DNA from: CAADGU01 sp964467705
Lineage (GTDB): Bacteria > Chloroflexota > Anaerolineae > Promineifilales > Promineifilaceae
Reading direction: 5' to 3'
Length of the DNA: 64,000 nucleotides
Assembly: GCA_964467705.1 (NCBI GenBank)
Contig: CAYXUZ010000007.1
Coordinates: forward strand, 22,908-86,907
Made by a program: the position numbers and the translations under genes
In this document: positions 42,176 to 52,226 of the stretch, one piece after another
Position numbering within the stretch: position 1 is the first letter of the stretch
How the letters are laid out: the number at the start of each line of letters is the position of its first letter
Notes under the pieces: model-generated
Seen by the model: the letters and a program-made list of their open reading frames with translations, nothing else
Databases searched by the model: none
What the model was told of the DNA's origin: nothing

Positions 42176-45100
42176 ATGCCACCTTATACCCGACGCTGGT
42201 TATTTTGGACGGCCGTCCTGCTGTTGGCAGTGGTGGCGGCCGTTCCTTTGTTTGCCGGGCCGGGTCTGTTGAATACACGGGGTGGGGGAGATAGTCCCTT
42301 TCTGCTCCAGCGGTTGCAGCAGTTGGAAACGGCCGTCCTGGATGGTCACTTTCCCGCCCGTTGGATGCCAGACGCCAATTACGGCTACGGCTACCCCTTC
42401 TACAACTACTACGCCCCTCTCTCCATTTACATCACCCTTTTCTTTCGCCTGATGGGGTTCAGCTATATTCAGGCCATACAGCTTTCCCAACTGGCCGGTT
42501 TCATCGTTGCCGCAGCCGGGATGTTTGCCCTGGCGCGGCGTTGGTTTCAGAGTGAGTGGGCGGGTTTGCTGACGGCCGTTGCCTACACCTTTGCCCCCTT
42601 TCATATGGTCAATGTCTACGTGCGCGGCGACTCCCTGGCCGAATTTTGGGCAATGGCCTTTTATCCATTGGTTTTATTGACGGCTGATCAATTAGTGGCA
42701 GGTGGCAAGTGGCAGGTTGCAGGTGAAGAAAAAAAACTTGCTACTTGTCACTTGCCACTTGCCACCTTCTCCCTCTCCTACGCCGCTCTCATCCTCAGCC
42801 ACAACATCTCCGCCCTCATCTTCTCCCCCTTCCTGTTGTTGTATATCTTGCTGCGCTGGCTGCACCTCCGCCGAGAGCCAACCCCGGAAGCCGAAAGCCT
42901 GATTCCGGATTCCGGATTATGGATTACCGATCACGGATCACGTCTCTTCGCCGCCATCCTCCTCGCTCTCGCCCTCGCCGCCTGGTTCTTTGTGCCCGCG
43001 CTGGCGGAAAAAGGGCTGGCGCAGTTGGGGCCAGTGACGGAAGGATATTTTCATTTCAGCAATCATTTTTTGGGGATGCCCGATCAACCTTTATGGCAAA
43101 ACAGCTTCTTGTTTGAATATGGTGTAGACGGCCGTGCCGCCTTCCGCATGGGCCTCATTCAAACCATCTCCGTCCTCATGGGGGTCATTCTACTCCTGAT
43201 TCCCCCCCATTCGCGTTCATCCGCGTTCATCCGTGTCCCCTTAACCATTGACCGTCGCCTGTTCATTTTGCTCACACTGTTCATCAGCACGGTCATGCTG
43301 CTGCCCCTGTCACGGCCGTTGTGGGAACACCTGCCCCTGTTATCCTTCACTCAATTTCCCTGGCGTTTCCTCTCTGTACAGGCATTTGCCGGGGCGTTAG
43401 CGGTGGGGGCGTTGGCCCTTTTGCCCTGGCGCAAAGCGGTTGTGCCGGTCACGGCCGTGTTGCTCATCGCCGCCGCGCTGGGCAACCTGCACACCGACCA
43501 CCTGCCGCTCACCGACGCCGACGTGACGCCGGAGCGGTTGGCACAATATGAATGGTTCAGCGGCAACATCGGTACCACCATCAGCGCCGAATACCTGCCT
43601 ACCACTGTGCAGCCCCGTATGATGACCAGCGGTTGGTTGAATGACGAGGTGCGTTGGCCGGTGCGGGCATTAACCGGGGAATTAACCAACGCCGTCCTGC
43701 AGAACGCAAAAACCGGGCAGCAAACATGGCAGGTGGAAACGGCCGTGCCCACCACCCTCATCTTCCCCATCTTGCACTGGGCGGGCTGGCGGGGCTGGGT
43801 AGATGGCGAGGAGGTGGCGATACGGCCGTCGCCCGGCTCTGGCATGCTGCTGCTCGAACTACCGGCGGGGGAACATCGCGTCGAATTGCGCCTGACGCGA
43901 ACGCCAGCGCGACTTGTGGCCGAATTGATCTCGCTGGCGGCAGTTGTGGGGGTGTGCTGGTTTATCTTGCGCGATACTTTGCGCATAGCCAACAGGGGGC
44001 GTATGATCAGATGGGTATGGCTGACCGGGTCAGGGCTGGTTTTGTTATGGCTGATGGCCCGCTTGTGGCCGCAGCCCGAAGTGACAAATGATGATTTGAC
44101 CTGGGATTTTGTGCAGATGGCGTATTTGCATCACGCCCCGGAGGGGGTGGCTTACTCTAACGGTGCTGTGTTGCAAGGTTATGAGTACAGTGCCGATGTG
44201 CTCGGCGCGGGTGAAACTCTGACCATCCGCCTAAATTGGGAGGATGCCGGGTCAATGCCACTTACCTTGCGATTGGTGACGCCAGCCGCCAACCGGGTAT
44301 CTGATCCGCCGCCGCCGGTGGTGGCCGAACAAACGCAGCAGATTCAAAATGGGTGGGGTACATTTCATCTGCCAATCCCGCCTGACGCGCCGCCGGGTAT
44401 GGTTGTGCCGCAGTTGGTGTTGGCCGACGGCCGTCCGCTCACCCCCTCCGGCGCAGAGCGTGGTGATCTGTTTTTACGGCCGTTACACATTAAAAATAAC
44501 ATTCCGGCGGCGCAAAATGTACCGGTGTTGGATGGGCGGGCAACGGCCGTGCAACCACGTTCCCCTGACGCCCTGGACATTCAGTTGGTGTGGCGCACGG
44601 CCGTGCCGCTTACCAACAACTACAATGTTGCGCTGCGACTCACGGACGCCAAAGGGCAGTTTTTACAACTGGCCGACCGACAGCCAGGGTATGGATTTTT
44701 ACCCAGTAGTTTGTGGCCGGTGGGGGAATGGATAAACGACTGGCAGGCGCTGGCGCTGCCGCCTGGTGAGCATACGTTTCCTTACATTCTCTTGGCCCAG
44801 CTTTATGATGTCAGCGCCCCGCACCAGCCGGTGCTGACGCGCCGCCTGGGTGAGTTATGGCCGGGCAGTGGTGGTGATTGGCGGTTCCAACCCAATGAGC
44901 CGCTGTTTGTTTTGCCGGAGGAGATGGTGGCGGCGANNNNNNNNNNGCCGTGTTCAACGACCAGATTGCCCTGCGTGCTTTTACCCTTCACCAATCGGAA
45001 TCAGCGATTGAGGCGGCTCTGATCTGGCAGGCGCTTACCCCAGGGCAGGTAGATTACACCCGTTTTGTGCATCTGATCCCGGCAAATAGTAATCAACTCC

Positions 45101-45351
45101 CGCTGGCGCAAGATGACAACTTGCCGCTTTATGGCACCTACCCCACCAGCCAATGGACACAAGATGAGGTGGTTTCGGAGATGGTATTGCTGGATTTGAC
45201 GGCCGTGCCCCCTGGCAGCTATCAACTGGCGGTTGGGTTTTATGAGCGGCTGGCTGACGGGACGATTGTGCGGGCGACGGCCGTAGACGAAAATGGCGCC
45301 CCCCTGGCTGATGACCGGTTTATTTTGCCAGACTTGGTTGTGGTTCGATAA
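42176..45351 (+). CDS. Giant membrane protein, 6-pyruvoyl-tetrahydropterin synthase-related family (interrupted by N gap)
   Basis: Over 1,000 residues. About a dozen helices follow the family opening GDSPFLLQRLQQLETAVLDG, MPDANYGYGYPFYNYYAPLS, and later SHNISALIFSPFLLLYILL and LLSFTQFPWRFLSVQ, then a large external beta-rich C-terminus. Despite the family name it is a membrane protein, GT-C-like, of unknown reaction in surface glycan assembly. Three stretches of short tandem units lie inside the frame (about residues 174-198, 240-257 and 345-355), apparently inserted repeats. Frames change across the 10-N gap at 44937-44946. It ends directly at a hairpin. Confidence 0.78.
42701..42766. repeat. 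Hairpin repeat inside the coding sequence, GGTGGCAAGTGGCA type
   Basis: GGTGGCAAGTGGCA (42701-42714) pairs perfectly with 42753-42766. Arms contain GTGGCAG/CTTGCCAC units. It is read in frame as part of the membrane protein. A related arm is in the hairpin at 35307. Confidence 0.75.
43208..43240. repeat. CGCGTTCATC tandem units inside the coding sequence
   Basis: Two and a half direct units of GCGTTCATCC are read in frame in a loop between helices of the membrane protein at 42176. Similar ATTCCGGATT/GGATTACCGATCACGGATCACG-type units (shown in part) lie at about 42903-42945. Confidence 0.6.
44937..44946. other. Assembly gap (10 N) inside 42176 gene
   Basis: Ten N with a frame change across them. 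The sequence resumes with GCCGTG, which could be the end of an ACGGCCGTG. Confidence 0.95.
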
Positions 45352-45352
45352 A

Positions 45353-45381
45353 GGAGATTGGAGAACAAATCTCCAATCTCC
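45353..45381. terminator. GAGATTG hairpin between convergent genes
   Basis: GGAGATTGGAGA (45353-45364) pairs perfectly with TCTCCAATCTCC (45370-45381). It lies between the stops at 45351 (plus) and 45387 (minus), a position that suits a bidirectional terminator. Confidence 0.65.
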
Positions 45382-45386
45382 AATCC

Positions 45387-45854
45387 CTAATTCTCTGCCT
45401 GTCCAATAAAATCCAACGCCCTGGACACACTGTCTTCCGGTTTGACGTTGTACTGGATGTCGGCGACACGGCCGTCTGGCCCCACCACAAAATGGCTGCG
45501 AATAACCCCCATGTACTGTTTGCCCATAAATGATTTTTCGCCCCACACATCATATGCACCCGCCACCACATGATCCGGGTCGGCCAGCAGGTGGTAGGGG
45601 AAGCCCATTTTAGCCCGCCATTTGGCCAAGTCTTTGGGCTTGTCCGGGCTGAGGCCGAAGATGGTCGCCCCGGCTGCTTCAATAATGGGGTAATTGTCGC
45701 GGAAGCCACATGCCTGTTTGGTGCAGCCCGGTGTGTCCGCCTTGGGGTAAAAGAACAAGACCACCTGTTGCCCCCGGTAATCTGACAGTTTGACCGGGTT
45801 GCCTTCATCGTTTAGCAGTTCAAAATCAGGGGCTATATCGCCTACGTTTAGCAT
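45387..45854 (-). CDS. bcp: Thioredoxin-dependent peroxiredoxin, BCP family
   Basis: 155 residues from MLNVGDIAPDFELLNDEG. The AhpC/TSA fold has the peroxidatic Cys44 and resolving Cys49 in TPGCTKQACGFRD, the BCP pattern with the two Cys five residues apart. Downstream GLSPDKPKDLAKWRAKMGFPY and GVIRSHFVVGPDGRV also match. It reduces hydrogen peroxide and organic hydroperoxides in the cytoplasm, with electrons from thioredoxin. It appears monocistronic and is separated from the upstream gene by a divergent gap. Confidence 0.93.
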   Translation of the reverse strand: MLNVGDIAPDFELLNDEGNPVKLSDYRGQQVVLFFYPKADTPGCTKQACGFRDNYPIIEAAGATIFGLSPDKPKDLAKWRAKMGFPYHLLADPDHVVAGAYDVWGEKSFMGKQYMGVIRSHFVVGPDGRVADIQYNVKPEDSVSRALDFIGQAEN

Positions 45855-46118
45855 GTTGTTTCTCCTTTGCATCGGGCGGCCCCGTTGGGAACCGGCCACA
45901 GCAGATTACTATTTGAACTATAGCACCGTTTTGCTAAAGGGGAACAAATTGCCACTGGATGACGTTGAGTGGGTATGTGGATGGTTGGGAAAACGTGAAA
46001 CGGCCGTAGCATCCCCGTCAAGAAAATCATCACCCCCTCCTATATCCTGACCACATCTACCGAAACCAACAATTCACCCTTCATCCTTTATAATTCCTGA
46101 TTCTGTAGGAGGTGCAAC

Positions 46119-46439
46119 ATGCCATTTTTATACATGACATTCTGGTCTTTTGTCATCATCATCGGTCTGAGTTTATGGCGGTTACAAAGTTGGGGTGAAC
46201 GCACGGCCGTCACCATCATTACCCTCCTCGTCCTCTTAGTCACCCAATCCCTCTTTGTGCAACTCACTATTGCTGCCGGGGTAGATGCCAGCGATGCCTT
46301 GTTAGCGCCGCAGCGTTACCTGCAAAGCGGCCCCATTGGCTGGATGGCGCTGCTCATCATGCCCTGTGGCTGGCTCGGCCCCTTCATTGGCATGAACATC
46401 GTTGCCCGCTGGCATGATGGGGAGATGATGCAAGCGTAG
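46119..46439 (+). CDS. Small membrane protein, unknown
   Basis: 106 residues with a strong AGGAGG 6-7 bases upstream. Three membrane helices are predicted by eye: FLYMTFWSFVIIIGLSLW, TIITLLVLLVTQSLFVQL and a less polar GWMALLIMPCGWLGPFIG. The C-terminus is short and charged. I do not recognise the family. It is followed by a CCGTAATCCGTGAA-type tandem repeat and convergent proC. Confidence 0.6.
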   Translation: MPFLYMTFWSFVIIIGLSLWRLQSWGERTAVTIITLLVLLVTQSLFVQLTIAAGVDASDALLAPQRYLQSGPIGWMALLIMPCGWLGPFIGMNIVARWHDGEMMQA

Positions 46440-46450
46440 ACTGTTAGCCA

Positions 46451-46527
46451 TAATCCGTGAACCGTAATCCGTGAACCGTAATCCGAAGTCCGATAACTGG
46501 TCACGGAATGCGAAATACGGATTACGT
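46451..46527. repeat. CCGTAATCCGTGAA tandem-unit element
   Basis: Three units of about 15 bases (CCGTAATCCGTGAA) on the left are matched by TCACGGAATGCG and ACGGATTACG on the right. It lies between a plus-strand gene stop (46439) and the convergent proC stop (46531). Confidence 0.7.
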
Positions 46528-46530
46528 TCT

Positions 46531-47383
46531 TCACAACTCCGGCCCCTTATCCGGTTTCCCCCGGCCCAATTCAATCGAACGTTGATAGGCGGCCCAAATG
46601 CCCCGGCTGATGACGGTGCGCAGGCCGCCTTTCTCCATATGGTAGAGCGCCGCCGCCGTCGTGCCACCCGGTGACGTGACCTGGTTGCGTAGTTCGGCCA
46701 CATGCTTGCCCGATTGGGCCGCATATTCCACCGAGCCGAGGATGGTCTGAAAGACCAACTCCTCAGATACCCGACGCGAAAAACCCATATGCACACCGGC
46801 GTCAATGAGCGCCTCCATGAACAAAAAAATGTAACCGGGGCCGGAACCACTGAGAGCAGTCGCCATATCCAGGTATTCTTCTTCGTCCACAAAAATCTCT
46901 TTGCCTAATGAGCCGAGGATTTCCCGCGCCTGATCTTTGTGTTCGTCGGTCACTTCGCGGGTGGCCGTCCAGACGGTGATGCCCTGGCCGATTTGGGCCG
47001 GGGTATTGGGCATAGAGCGCACGACGGCTGCGTGCGCTGCGCCATCTGCCAGNNNNNNNNNNCAGTTTGCGAATGGGCACCCCGGCGATGATGGAGAGCA
47101 GCAAATCCCGGCTGCGCAAGTGGCCGCGAATTTCCGGCAGCACCAAAGGTATAGATTGCGGCTTGATGGAAAGCACGATGATTTGCCCGGCTTCGGCCGC
47201 TTCTCGATTGTCCTTTGTCGTTTGAATGTTGTATTGGGCTTTGAGTTGTTCCAGGCGCGGCTGCCAGGGGTCAGAGGCGATGATGCGGTCGGCGCTGATG
47301 CTGTTTTTGGTCAGCAAGCCGCGAATCATGGCTTCGCCCATAATGCCGCTGCCGATGAAGGCGATGGTTTTGTCTGCAAACAT
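46531..47383 (-). CDS. proC: Pyrroline-5-carboxylate reductase (interrupted by N gap)
   Basis: The N-terminal Rossmann part (47063-47383) shows KTIAFIGSGIMGEAMIRGLL and SIIAGVPIRKL. After the 10-N gap the C-terminal part has RSMPNTPAQIGQGIT, ATALSGSGPGYIFLFMEALIDAGVHMG and QVTSPGGTTAAAL, the P5CR signature. It catalyses the last step of proline synthesis with NAD(P)H. A few residues of the family are missing at the gap (47053-47062) and the frame changes. It lies 34 bp downstream of menC on the same strand. Confidence 0.92.
47053..47062. other. Assembly gap (10 N) inside proC
   Basis: Ten N with a frame change across them. A scaffold placeholder. Confidence 0.95.
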
Positions 47384-47416
47384 GGCGCTCCTCGCTCATT
47401 GTCAATTGACAATTGA

Positions 47417-48541
47417 TCATTTTTTGAAGGTTTGATGGTGTTGGGTCACGGCCGTGAGCCGCTCCATATCTACTTCTATCCCCAACCCCGGCCCGGTAGG
47501 CACGGTGATGGTGCTGTCGGCAGCGTTCAGGAAAAAGTGGGTGGCAATGTCCTGGTGATAATAACGGCTGGTAGCGGAAATGTCGCCGGGCAGCGAAATG
47601 CCCGGCAGCGCCGCCAGCGCTAACTGCGCCGCCCGGCCAATGCCCGTCTCCAACATGCCACCGATCCAAATGCCCACACCCGCTGCCCGGCATAGGTCGT
47701 GAATCTCCCGCGCTGTCGTCCAGCCGCCCACCCGGGACGGTTTGATGTTGATGATGTTGCAGGCGTTGATTTCGATGGCAAATTGGGCGTCGGCCGTAGA
47801 ATGAATGGATTCGTCCAGACACAATGGGCTTTTGATTTGTGGGTGCAGCTTGCTGTGCTGGTAGATGTCTTCGTAGCCCAATGGCTGCTCGATCATCAAC
47901 AAATTCAGGTCGTCCATGGCCTGGAAGAGGGGAACGTCGGCCAGGGTGTAGGCGGAGTTAGCGTCGAGCATGATGCGGGTGTGGGGGAAGGTTTGCCGGG
48001 CCAGGCGGGCCAATTCCAGGTCATGGCCGGGTTTGATTTTGAGCTTGATACGGCCGTAACCCTCTGCCAAATGCCGGGCAATCACATCCATCGTCTGGGC
48101 CATCGTCGGTTGCATCCCAATGCTGACGCCCACTTCCACGCGGCTGCGTGGCCCTTCCAGGTAGGGGGTGGCCAATTTTTGGGCAAAAGAGAGGCCGTCG
48201 CGTTGGGCAATTAAATCCCAGGCGGCCTGATCCAATGTGGCTTTGGCCATGGGGTGGCCGCGCACAAGATGCAGCCAGCCGCGCATTTGCTCCGGCTCTT
48301 GTAAATCCTGCCCCAACACCGCCGGGATGAGAAATTCGGACAAGATATGCCAGGCGGTCACGGCCGTTTCGTAGCTGTAACCGGGGTCGTTGGTGGCCAC
48401 ACATTCGCCCCAGCCGGTCAGCCCTTCGCTGTGCAGCGCTAATACCAGAGCATCCCGCTGCTGCTGCGTGCCAAAACTGGTCCTAAACGGACTGACCAGG
48501 GGCATGGAGATGGCGTAGAGGTCTATTTGTTCGATTTTCAT
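47417..48541 (-). CDS. menC: o-Succinylbenzoate synthase (enolase superfamily)
   Basis: 374 residues. Enolase-superfamily barrel with catalytic Lys166 and Lys168 (RIKLKIKPG), metal ligands Asp193 (MLDANSAY), Glu218 (MIEQP) and Asp243 (CLDES), and Lys267 (NIIN-IKPSRVGG). The pattern is that of the OSBS/NSAR subgroup found in menaquinone synthesis in Firmicutes, Deinococcus and Chloroflexota. It may dehydrate SHCHC to o-succinylbenzoate or racemise N-succinyl amino acids; no other men genes are in the window to decide. proC follows and a MaoC-like gene precedes it by 2 bp, suggesting one transcript. Confidence 0.86.
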   Translation of the reverse strand: MKIEQIDLYAISMPLVSPFRTSFGTQQQRDALVLALHSEGLTGWGECVATNDPGYSYETAVTAWHILSEFLIPAVLGQDLQEPEQMRGWLHLVRGHPMAKATLDQAAWDLIAQRDGLSFAQKLATPYLEGPRSRVEVGVSIGMQPTMAQTMDVIARHLAEGYGRIKLKIKPGHDLELARLARQTFPHTRIMLDANSAYTLADVPLFQAMDDLNLLMIEQPLGYEDIYQHSKLHPQIKSPLCLDESIHSTADAQFAIEINACNIINIKPSRVGGWTTAREIHDLCRAAGVGIWIGGMLETGIGRAAQLALAALPGISLPGDISATSRYYHQDIATHFFLNAADSTITVPTGPGLGIEVDMERLTAVTQHHQTFKK

Positions 48542-48543
48542 GG

Positions 48544-49011
48544 TTAAAAATATAGCAGCGAAACCATTTCCGCCACGCAGCCGGGTTTGTTCACACCCTC
48601 AATTTCGATAGTGATAACGTTGATGAGTTGGAGTGCGCCTTTGGCTTCTTCTACACTTTGCAGTGTCACATGCGCCCGCACCCGCGACCCCACAGCCACC
48701 GGATGCGGAAACCGCACTTTGTTGACGCCATAGTTGACGCCCATTTTTAAGCCGGCAAAACGGGGTTTGTCGGGGTCTACTTCACCCGTCAGATAGGGGA
48801 TGAGCGAGAGGGTGAGGAAGCCGTGGGCGATGGGGCCGCCAAAAGGGGATTCGGCGCGGGCGCGGTCTACGTCTACGTGAATCCATTGGTGATCCAGGGT
48901 GGCATCGGCAAAGGTATTGACCATTTCCTGGGTGATGGTGAGCCAATCGCTGACCTGAACTTCTTGCCCAACCTGGGCCTGAAGGGTACTGAGTGCGTCT
49001 GTTTGGGACAT
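48544..49011 (-). CDS. MaoC-like hotdog dehydratase
   Basis: 155 residues. The hydratase-2 motif has Asp40 and His45 in DHQWIHVDVDRA, followed by GGPIAHGFLTLSLIPYL, typical of (R)-specific enoyl-CoA hydratase/MaoC proteins. These hydrate trans-2-enoyl-CoA to 3-hydroxyacyl-CoA. Its stop lies 2 bp from the menC start, so the two are probably translated together, though a link between them is not obvious. The start is preceded by GGAGAAACC (minus strand). Confidence 0.9.
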   Translation of the reverse strand: MSQTDALSTLQAQVGQEVQVSDWLTITQEMVNTFADATLDHQWIHVDVDRARAESPFGGPIAHGFLTLSLIPYLTGEVDPDKPRFAGLKMGVNYGVNKVRFPHPVAVGSRVRAHVTLQSVEEAKGALQLINVITIEIEGVNKPGCVAEMVSLLYF

Positions 49012-49066
49012 GGTTTCTCCTGAGAATTATGAATTATGAATCGAACAGAGCATATTGAGTATATCA

Positions 49067-50757
49067 TCAATCGGTGGTGACGGCGTAGAGGGTGATGGTG
49101 TCGTTTTGATACACGGCCGTCAAATATTCCACATCTCCCGGCTGAAATTCTCCCAACGCCTGTTCGCGGGGGCCAAACCAGACAAACTGGACGTTGAATT
49201 GATTGAGCAAAGCCTGTCGTTCTGCATCGGGGGTGGCGGCGTCGAAGAATTGGGCAACGGCCGTGACCTTACCTTCATAATCGGCCGTTTCCGCCCAATG
49301 CCCTAACATCACCGGATGACCCGTGTAGGCGGCAACTAAATTGCCCGTTTGGTAATCACCTAAAATGACGGCACGGCCGTCTTTTTGTGCCCGTAGCCAT
49401 TCCACCGCCGCCAACTCATCCGCCGGGCGGAATAGCGGGTCGGGCTGGGTTAAGGCTGCAATTCGTGACACATCGGCCAGCAGCAGGATATTGGACAGGC
49501 TCATCCATAACAAGAACAGGGCAACGATGAAACGGTTGAGCTTTGTGGTGGTGTAGCGAGGATTGGTGATGAGCCGCTGCCAGAAGCGAGTTTGCTGCAT
49601 ACGAGGTAGCAGCACTTCCACCAGCCCGACGGCCGTCAGCACGTCGCCAGCACGGCGAAGGCCACATGCACCCCCTGAATGAAGCGGCGCTGCGGGCCGA
49701 GCGGGGCATAAATTAGCAGGGCGACCGCGCCAATCCAACACCACAAGATGGCGAAGTGGGGGCGGCTGGACGGCCGTTTCCAGACCACCAATCCCGCCAA
49801 CAGCAACATCACGCCAAACCCCACCAGGTAATGGGGCCAGGGTGGGGACGGTGTGCCTGCCTGGGTATCCCAGATGCGGAAAATATCGTTCGTCTGCCAC
49901 ACATACAAAAAGTAAAGGTATAACGGCGCGGGAATGAGAAAGATCAAAGCGGTCTGAAAACCGGCCAACCAGGGCAGGGTGCGCAGTTTGAAGAGGAGGT
50001 AGAGGAAGTAAAGCACGGCCGTGACCGCCACAATGTACAACAAAAATGGGTAGGCAATACCCAATAACAAATTACCCAGGCCAGCCAACACGGCTATTGT
50101 CCAGATTGATCGGTTGGTGGCCCGCCCGTTCAGGACGTGGTCGCCAATGGCTTTGAGCGCCAGCATGTCAAACAGGATGAGCGCCGTGCCCAGGGCGATG
50201 TGGGGATAGGTGAGGCCGGTAAAAAAGATATGTGCGCCGGGGTCTTTGAAATCCAGGGGGAAGGCGTCCAGCCAATAGGCCTGACCAGACAAAAACAGCA
50301 GCCAGCCCAGGCCGGAGCCAAAGAGCGCCAGTAAATAAGCCGTCCAGCGCGTCAGGCGTTCCGGCAGGAACACGGCCGTAAACCCAAAAATAGTCACGAA
50401 CAACACAAACGCCGCCAATACACGGGAGATGTGCCACACGGCCGTCAGTGACAAACCGGTCAATCGCGCCACCTGCCCCAACCAGACGTATAACACGCCA
50501 ATGGCCGCGCCCGGATGTGGTTCCGGCGTAAAGGGGATGGTGTACAGCCACGCCCCTTGCGCCCCCTGCCACATCTTGGCCCAGTAGGTGAGCGAATCTT
50601 CGGGGTTCATGATCAGGTGCATGTAGACGCGGCCGTCCGCCGCCGTGACGCGCCCCAACCAATAGGGCAGCAAGGTGAGCACGGCCGTAGCCAGCGCCAC
50701 CCCTATCGCCCACAACCATTCCTTTCTGCTGATGTTTGCACGTAAAGCCATTTTCAC
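49067..50757 (-). CDS. Polytopic membrane protein, frameshifted (GT-C/DUF2298-like)
   Basis: The frame from 50757 encodes about ten membrane helices (LLPYWLGRVTAADGRVYMH, external loop with HLIMNPEDSLTYWAKMWQG) and ends at a stop near 49636. The frame carrying the last helix and a soluble C-terminal domain (ILLLADVSRIAAL, VEWLRAQKDGRAVILGDYQTG) continues to 49067. One missing base near 49645 (VLA to DVLTAVGL) joins them. The protein would have about 563 residues and belongs with the undecaprenyl-sugar-using GT-C-like proteins. Acceptor and donor are unknown. Confidence 0.75.
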
Positions 50758-50779
50758 CTAATCTCCTCCCTAAACGTAA

Positions 50780-50798
50780 CGCGATTTGGAAAATCGCG
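50780..50798. repeat. CGCGATTT small hairpin
   Basis: CGCGATTT (50780-50787) pairs with AAATCGCG (50791-50798). It shares the GCGATTT core with hairpin copy 4 (33451). Confidence 0.6.
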
Positions 50799-50822
50799 CT
50801 ACCACGCAGAGGTAAATGCCTG

Positions 50823-51269
50823 ATGCCAAACATACTTGTTATTCATGGCCCCAATCTGAATTTGCTGGGGACGCGCCAACCGGAGGTGTACGGCCGTCAT
50901 ACGCTGACCGACATCAACCAACAACTGACCATATTAGCCGAACTGGAGGGAGCGACTTTGCAGTTTATCCAATCCAACCACGAAGGTGTACTCATTGACG
51001 CCATTCAACAGGCCCGAGAATGGGCGCAGGGCATCCTTATCAACCCCGGCGCGTATACACACACCAGCATCGCCATCCGTGACGCCATCGCCGGGGTGGG
51101 GCTGCCAACCGTAGAAGTGCATCTCTCCAATATCCACGCCCGCGAATCGTTCCGCCACCATTCCCATATTGCGCCGGTCTGTATGGGGCAAATTGCCGGC
51201 TTTGGCTGGCGTAGTTATCTGCTGGGCCTGCGGGCGCTGCTGGACCATTTGCAGGCAGAGGAGGGATAG
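50823..51269 (+). CDS. aroQ: Type II 3-dehydroquinate dehydratase
   Basis: 148 residues from MPNILVIHGPNLNLLGTRQPEVYG, with AGAGG about 9 bases upstream. Catalytic Arg18, Tyr23, Asn74 (ILINPGAYTH) and His100 (VEVHLSNIHARE) are all present. It interconverts 3-dehydroquinate and 3-dehydroshikimate in aromatic amino acid synthesis, as a cytoplasmic dodecamer. No other shikimate genes are nearby. The open frame reaches back to 50736 but this extension overlaps the divergent gene and has no family match. Confidence 0.93.
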   Translation: MPNILVIHGPNLNLLGTRQPEVYGRHTLTDINQQLTILAELEGATLQFIQSNHEGVLIDAIQQAREWAQGILINPGAYTHTSIAIRDAIAGVGLPTVEVHLSNIHARESFRHHSHIAPVCMGQIAGFGWRSYLLGLRALLDHLQAEEG

Positions 51270-51637
51270 GAGATTAAGAGATGGGAGATTGAATAGCGGG
51301 GGGACAAAAAAAGAGCCTAGATGCTGGATGAATGTTGAGATGAAATGCACCTAAGCTCCTTCTTCTTGGAGGGTAAACGCACAGACAGGGCAGCAATGAG
51401 GCAATGATGTGGATGATGATGTGACGATGTGGTAACGATGAAGCGAAGATGTAGGGATGTTGGGGCGAGCGTGTGACAGCAATGATGCCTGAATGTGGTT
51501 GGGATGTTAAAGCGATACGTCTGGCGTGACCCTTTTTCCAGGTTCTTGAAGACCCAACCCCATTTATAGGCAGGCAAAGTTACGATGAAAATTAAAAACA
51601 TGGCCGTTTGTGAAAATTAGTACCATAGTGCCAACCC
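51270..51637. other. Gene-free stretch with GATG-rich block
   Basis: No gene with family-like translation is seen on either strand. Between about 51391 and 51510 GATG occurs about ten times in about 120 bp with irregular 8-15 base spacing, making the plus strand C-poor. The remainder holds ordinary sequence. The stretch lies between aroQ and the convergent 51638 gene. Confidence 0.45.
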
Positions 51638-52180
51638 CTATCGGCCATTCAAAACAAAGGTGGCTTTTGGCGGCGGCGGCACGGCCGTGCGCTCCCCGTC
51701 CGTCTTTGCATGGCGGCGCTGCAATTCCAATTTCAAGCTCTCTTCCCCTTTTTTCATAGCCCACTGATGGTTGGCCGAAAAAATCGGCTTCATCAAAAAA
51801 GAGAGGGTGCGTAGCAATGGCTTTTCGGCCGCAATACGCCAGTCATAGGTGATGTTCACCCACTCCCTATCCTGCGTAAATGTCCAGACGCCCCGCCCCA
51901 CAAAATCCCCCCACGCTTCCAGGCTAAAGCCATACGGCCGTCGGTTTTTCGTCACCCGAAACTGCCAGCGCAAGGTATAAGGCAGCCACCCTTTGGTAAA
52001 TAGGCTGATCACTTTGCCCACGCCCGTTTCCGGGTCGCCCGGTTCCAACTCCTGTACATCCAGATAAACAGAGGGCCACCAGCGCACCAAATCCGGCGCA
52101 TTCCCCAAAACCTCGCTGATCTCCTCACACGTACTCTGCACCCGCCAGTGAGTGGTAAATTGATATTCGTTTGCCGACAT
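51638..52180 (-). CDS. SRPBCC-family protein
   Basis: 180 residues from MSANEYQFTTHWRVQSTCEE, with AGGAGG 5-6 bases upstream on the minus strand. The START/Bet v1-like pattern is YQFTTHWRVQSTCEEISEVL, LVRWWPSVYLDVQELEPGD, YTLRWQFRVTKNRRPYGFSL and WVNITYDWRIAAEKPLLRTL. It probably binds a hydrophobic ligand in a deep pocket. It lies 37 bp downstream of the membrane protein at 52217-52945. Its ligand cannot be inferred. Confidence 0.78.
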   Translation of the reverse strand: MSANEYQFTTHWRVQSTCEEISEVLGNAPDLVRWWPSVYLDVQELEPGDPETGVGKVISLFTKGWLPYTLRWQFRVTKNRRPYGFSLEAWGDFVGRGVWTFTQDREWVNITYDWRIAAEKPLLRTLSFLMKPIFSANHQWAMKKGEESLKLELQRRHAKTDGERTAVPPPPKATFVLNGR

Positions 52181-52198
52181 GTTGCCTCCTAAGAATGT

Positions 52199-52226
52199 AA
52201 TTGCGTAATTACCCAATTACGCAATT
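52199..52226. repeat. AATTGCGTAATT hairpin overlapping a gene end
   Basis: AATTGCGTAATT (52199-52210) and AATTACGCAATT (52215-52226) pair around ACCC. The stop codon of the minus-strand gene (52217) lies in the right arm, so the last residues come from the element. Confidence 0.8.
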
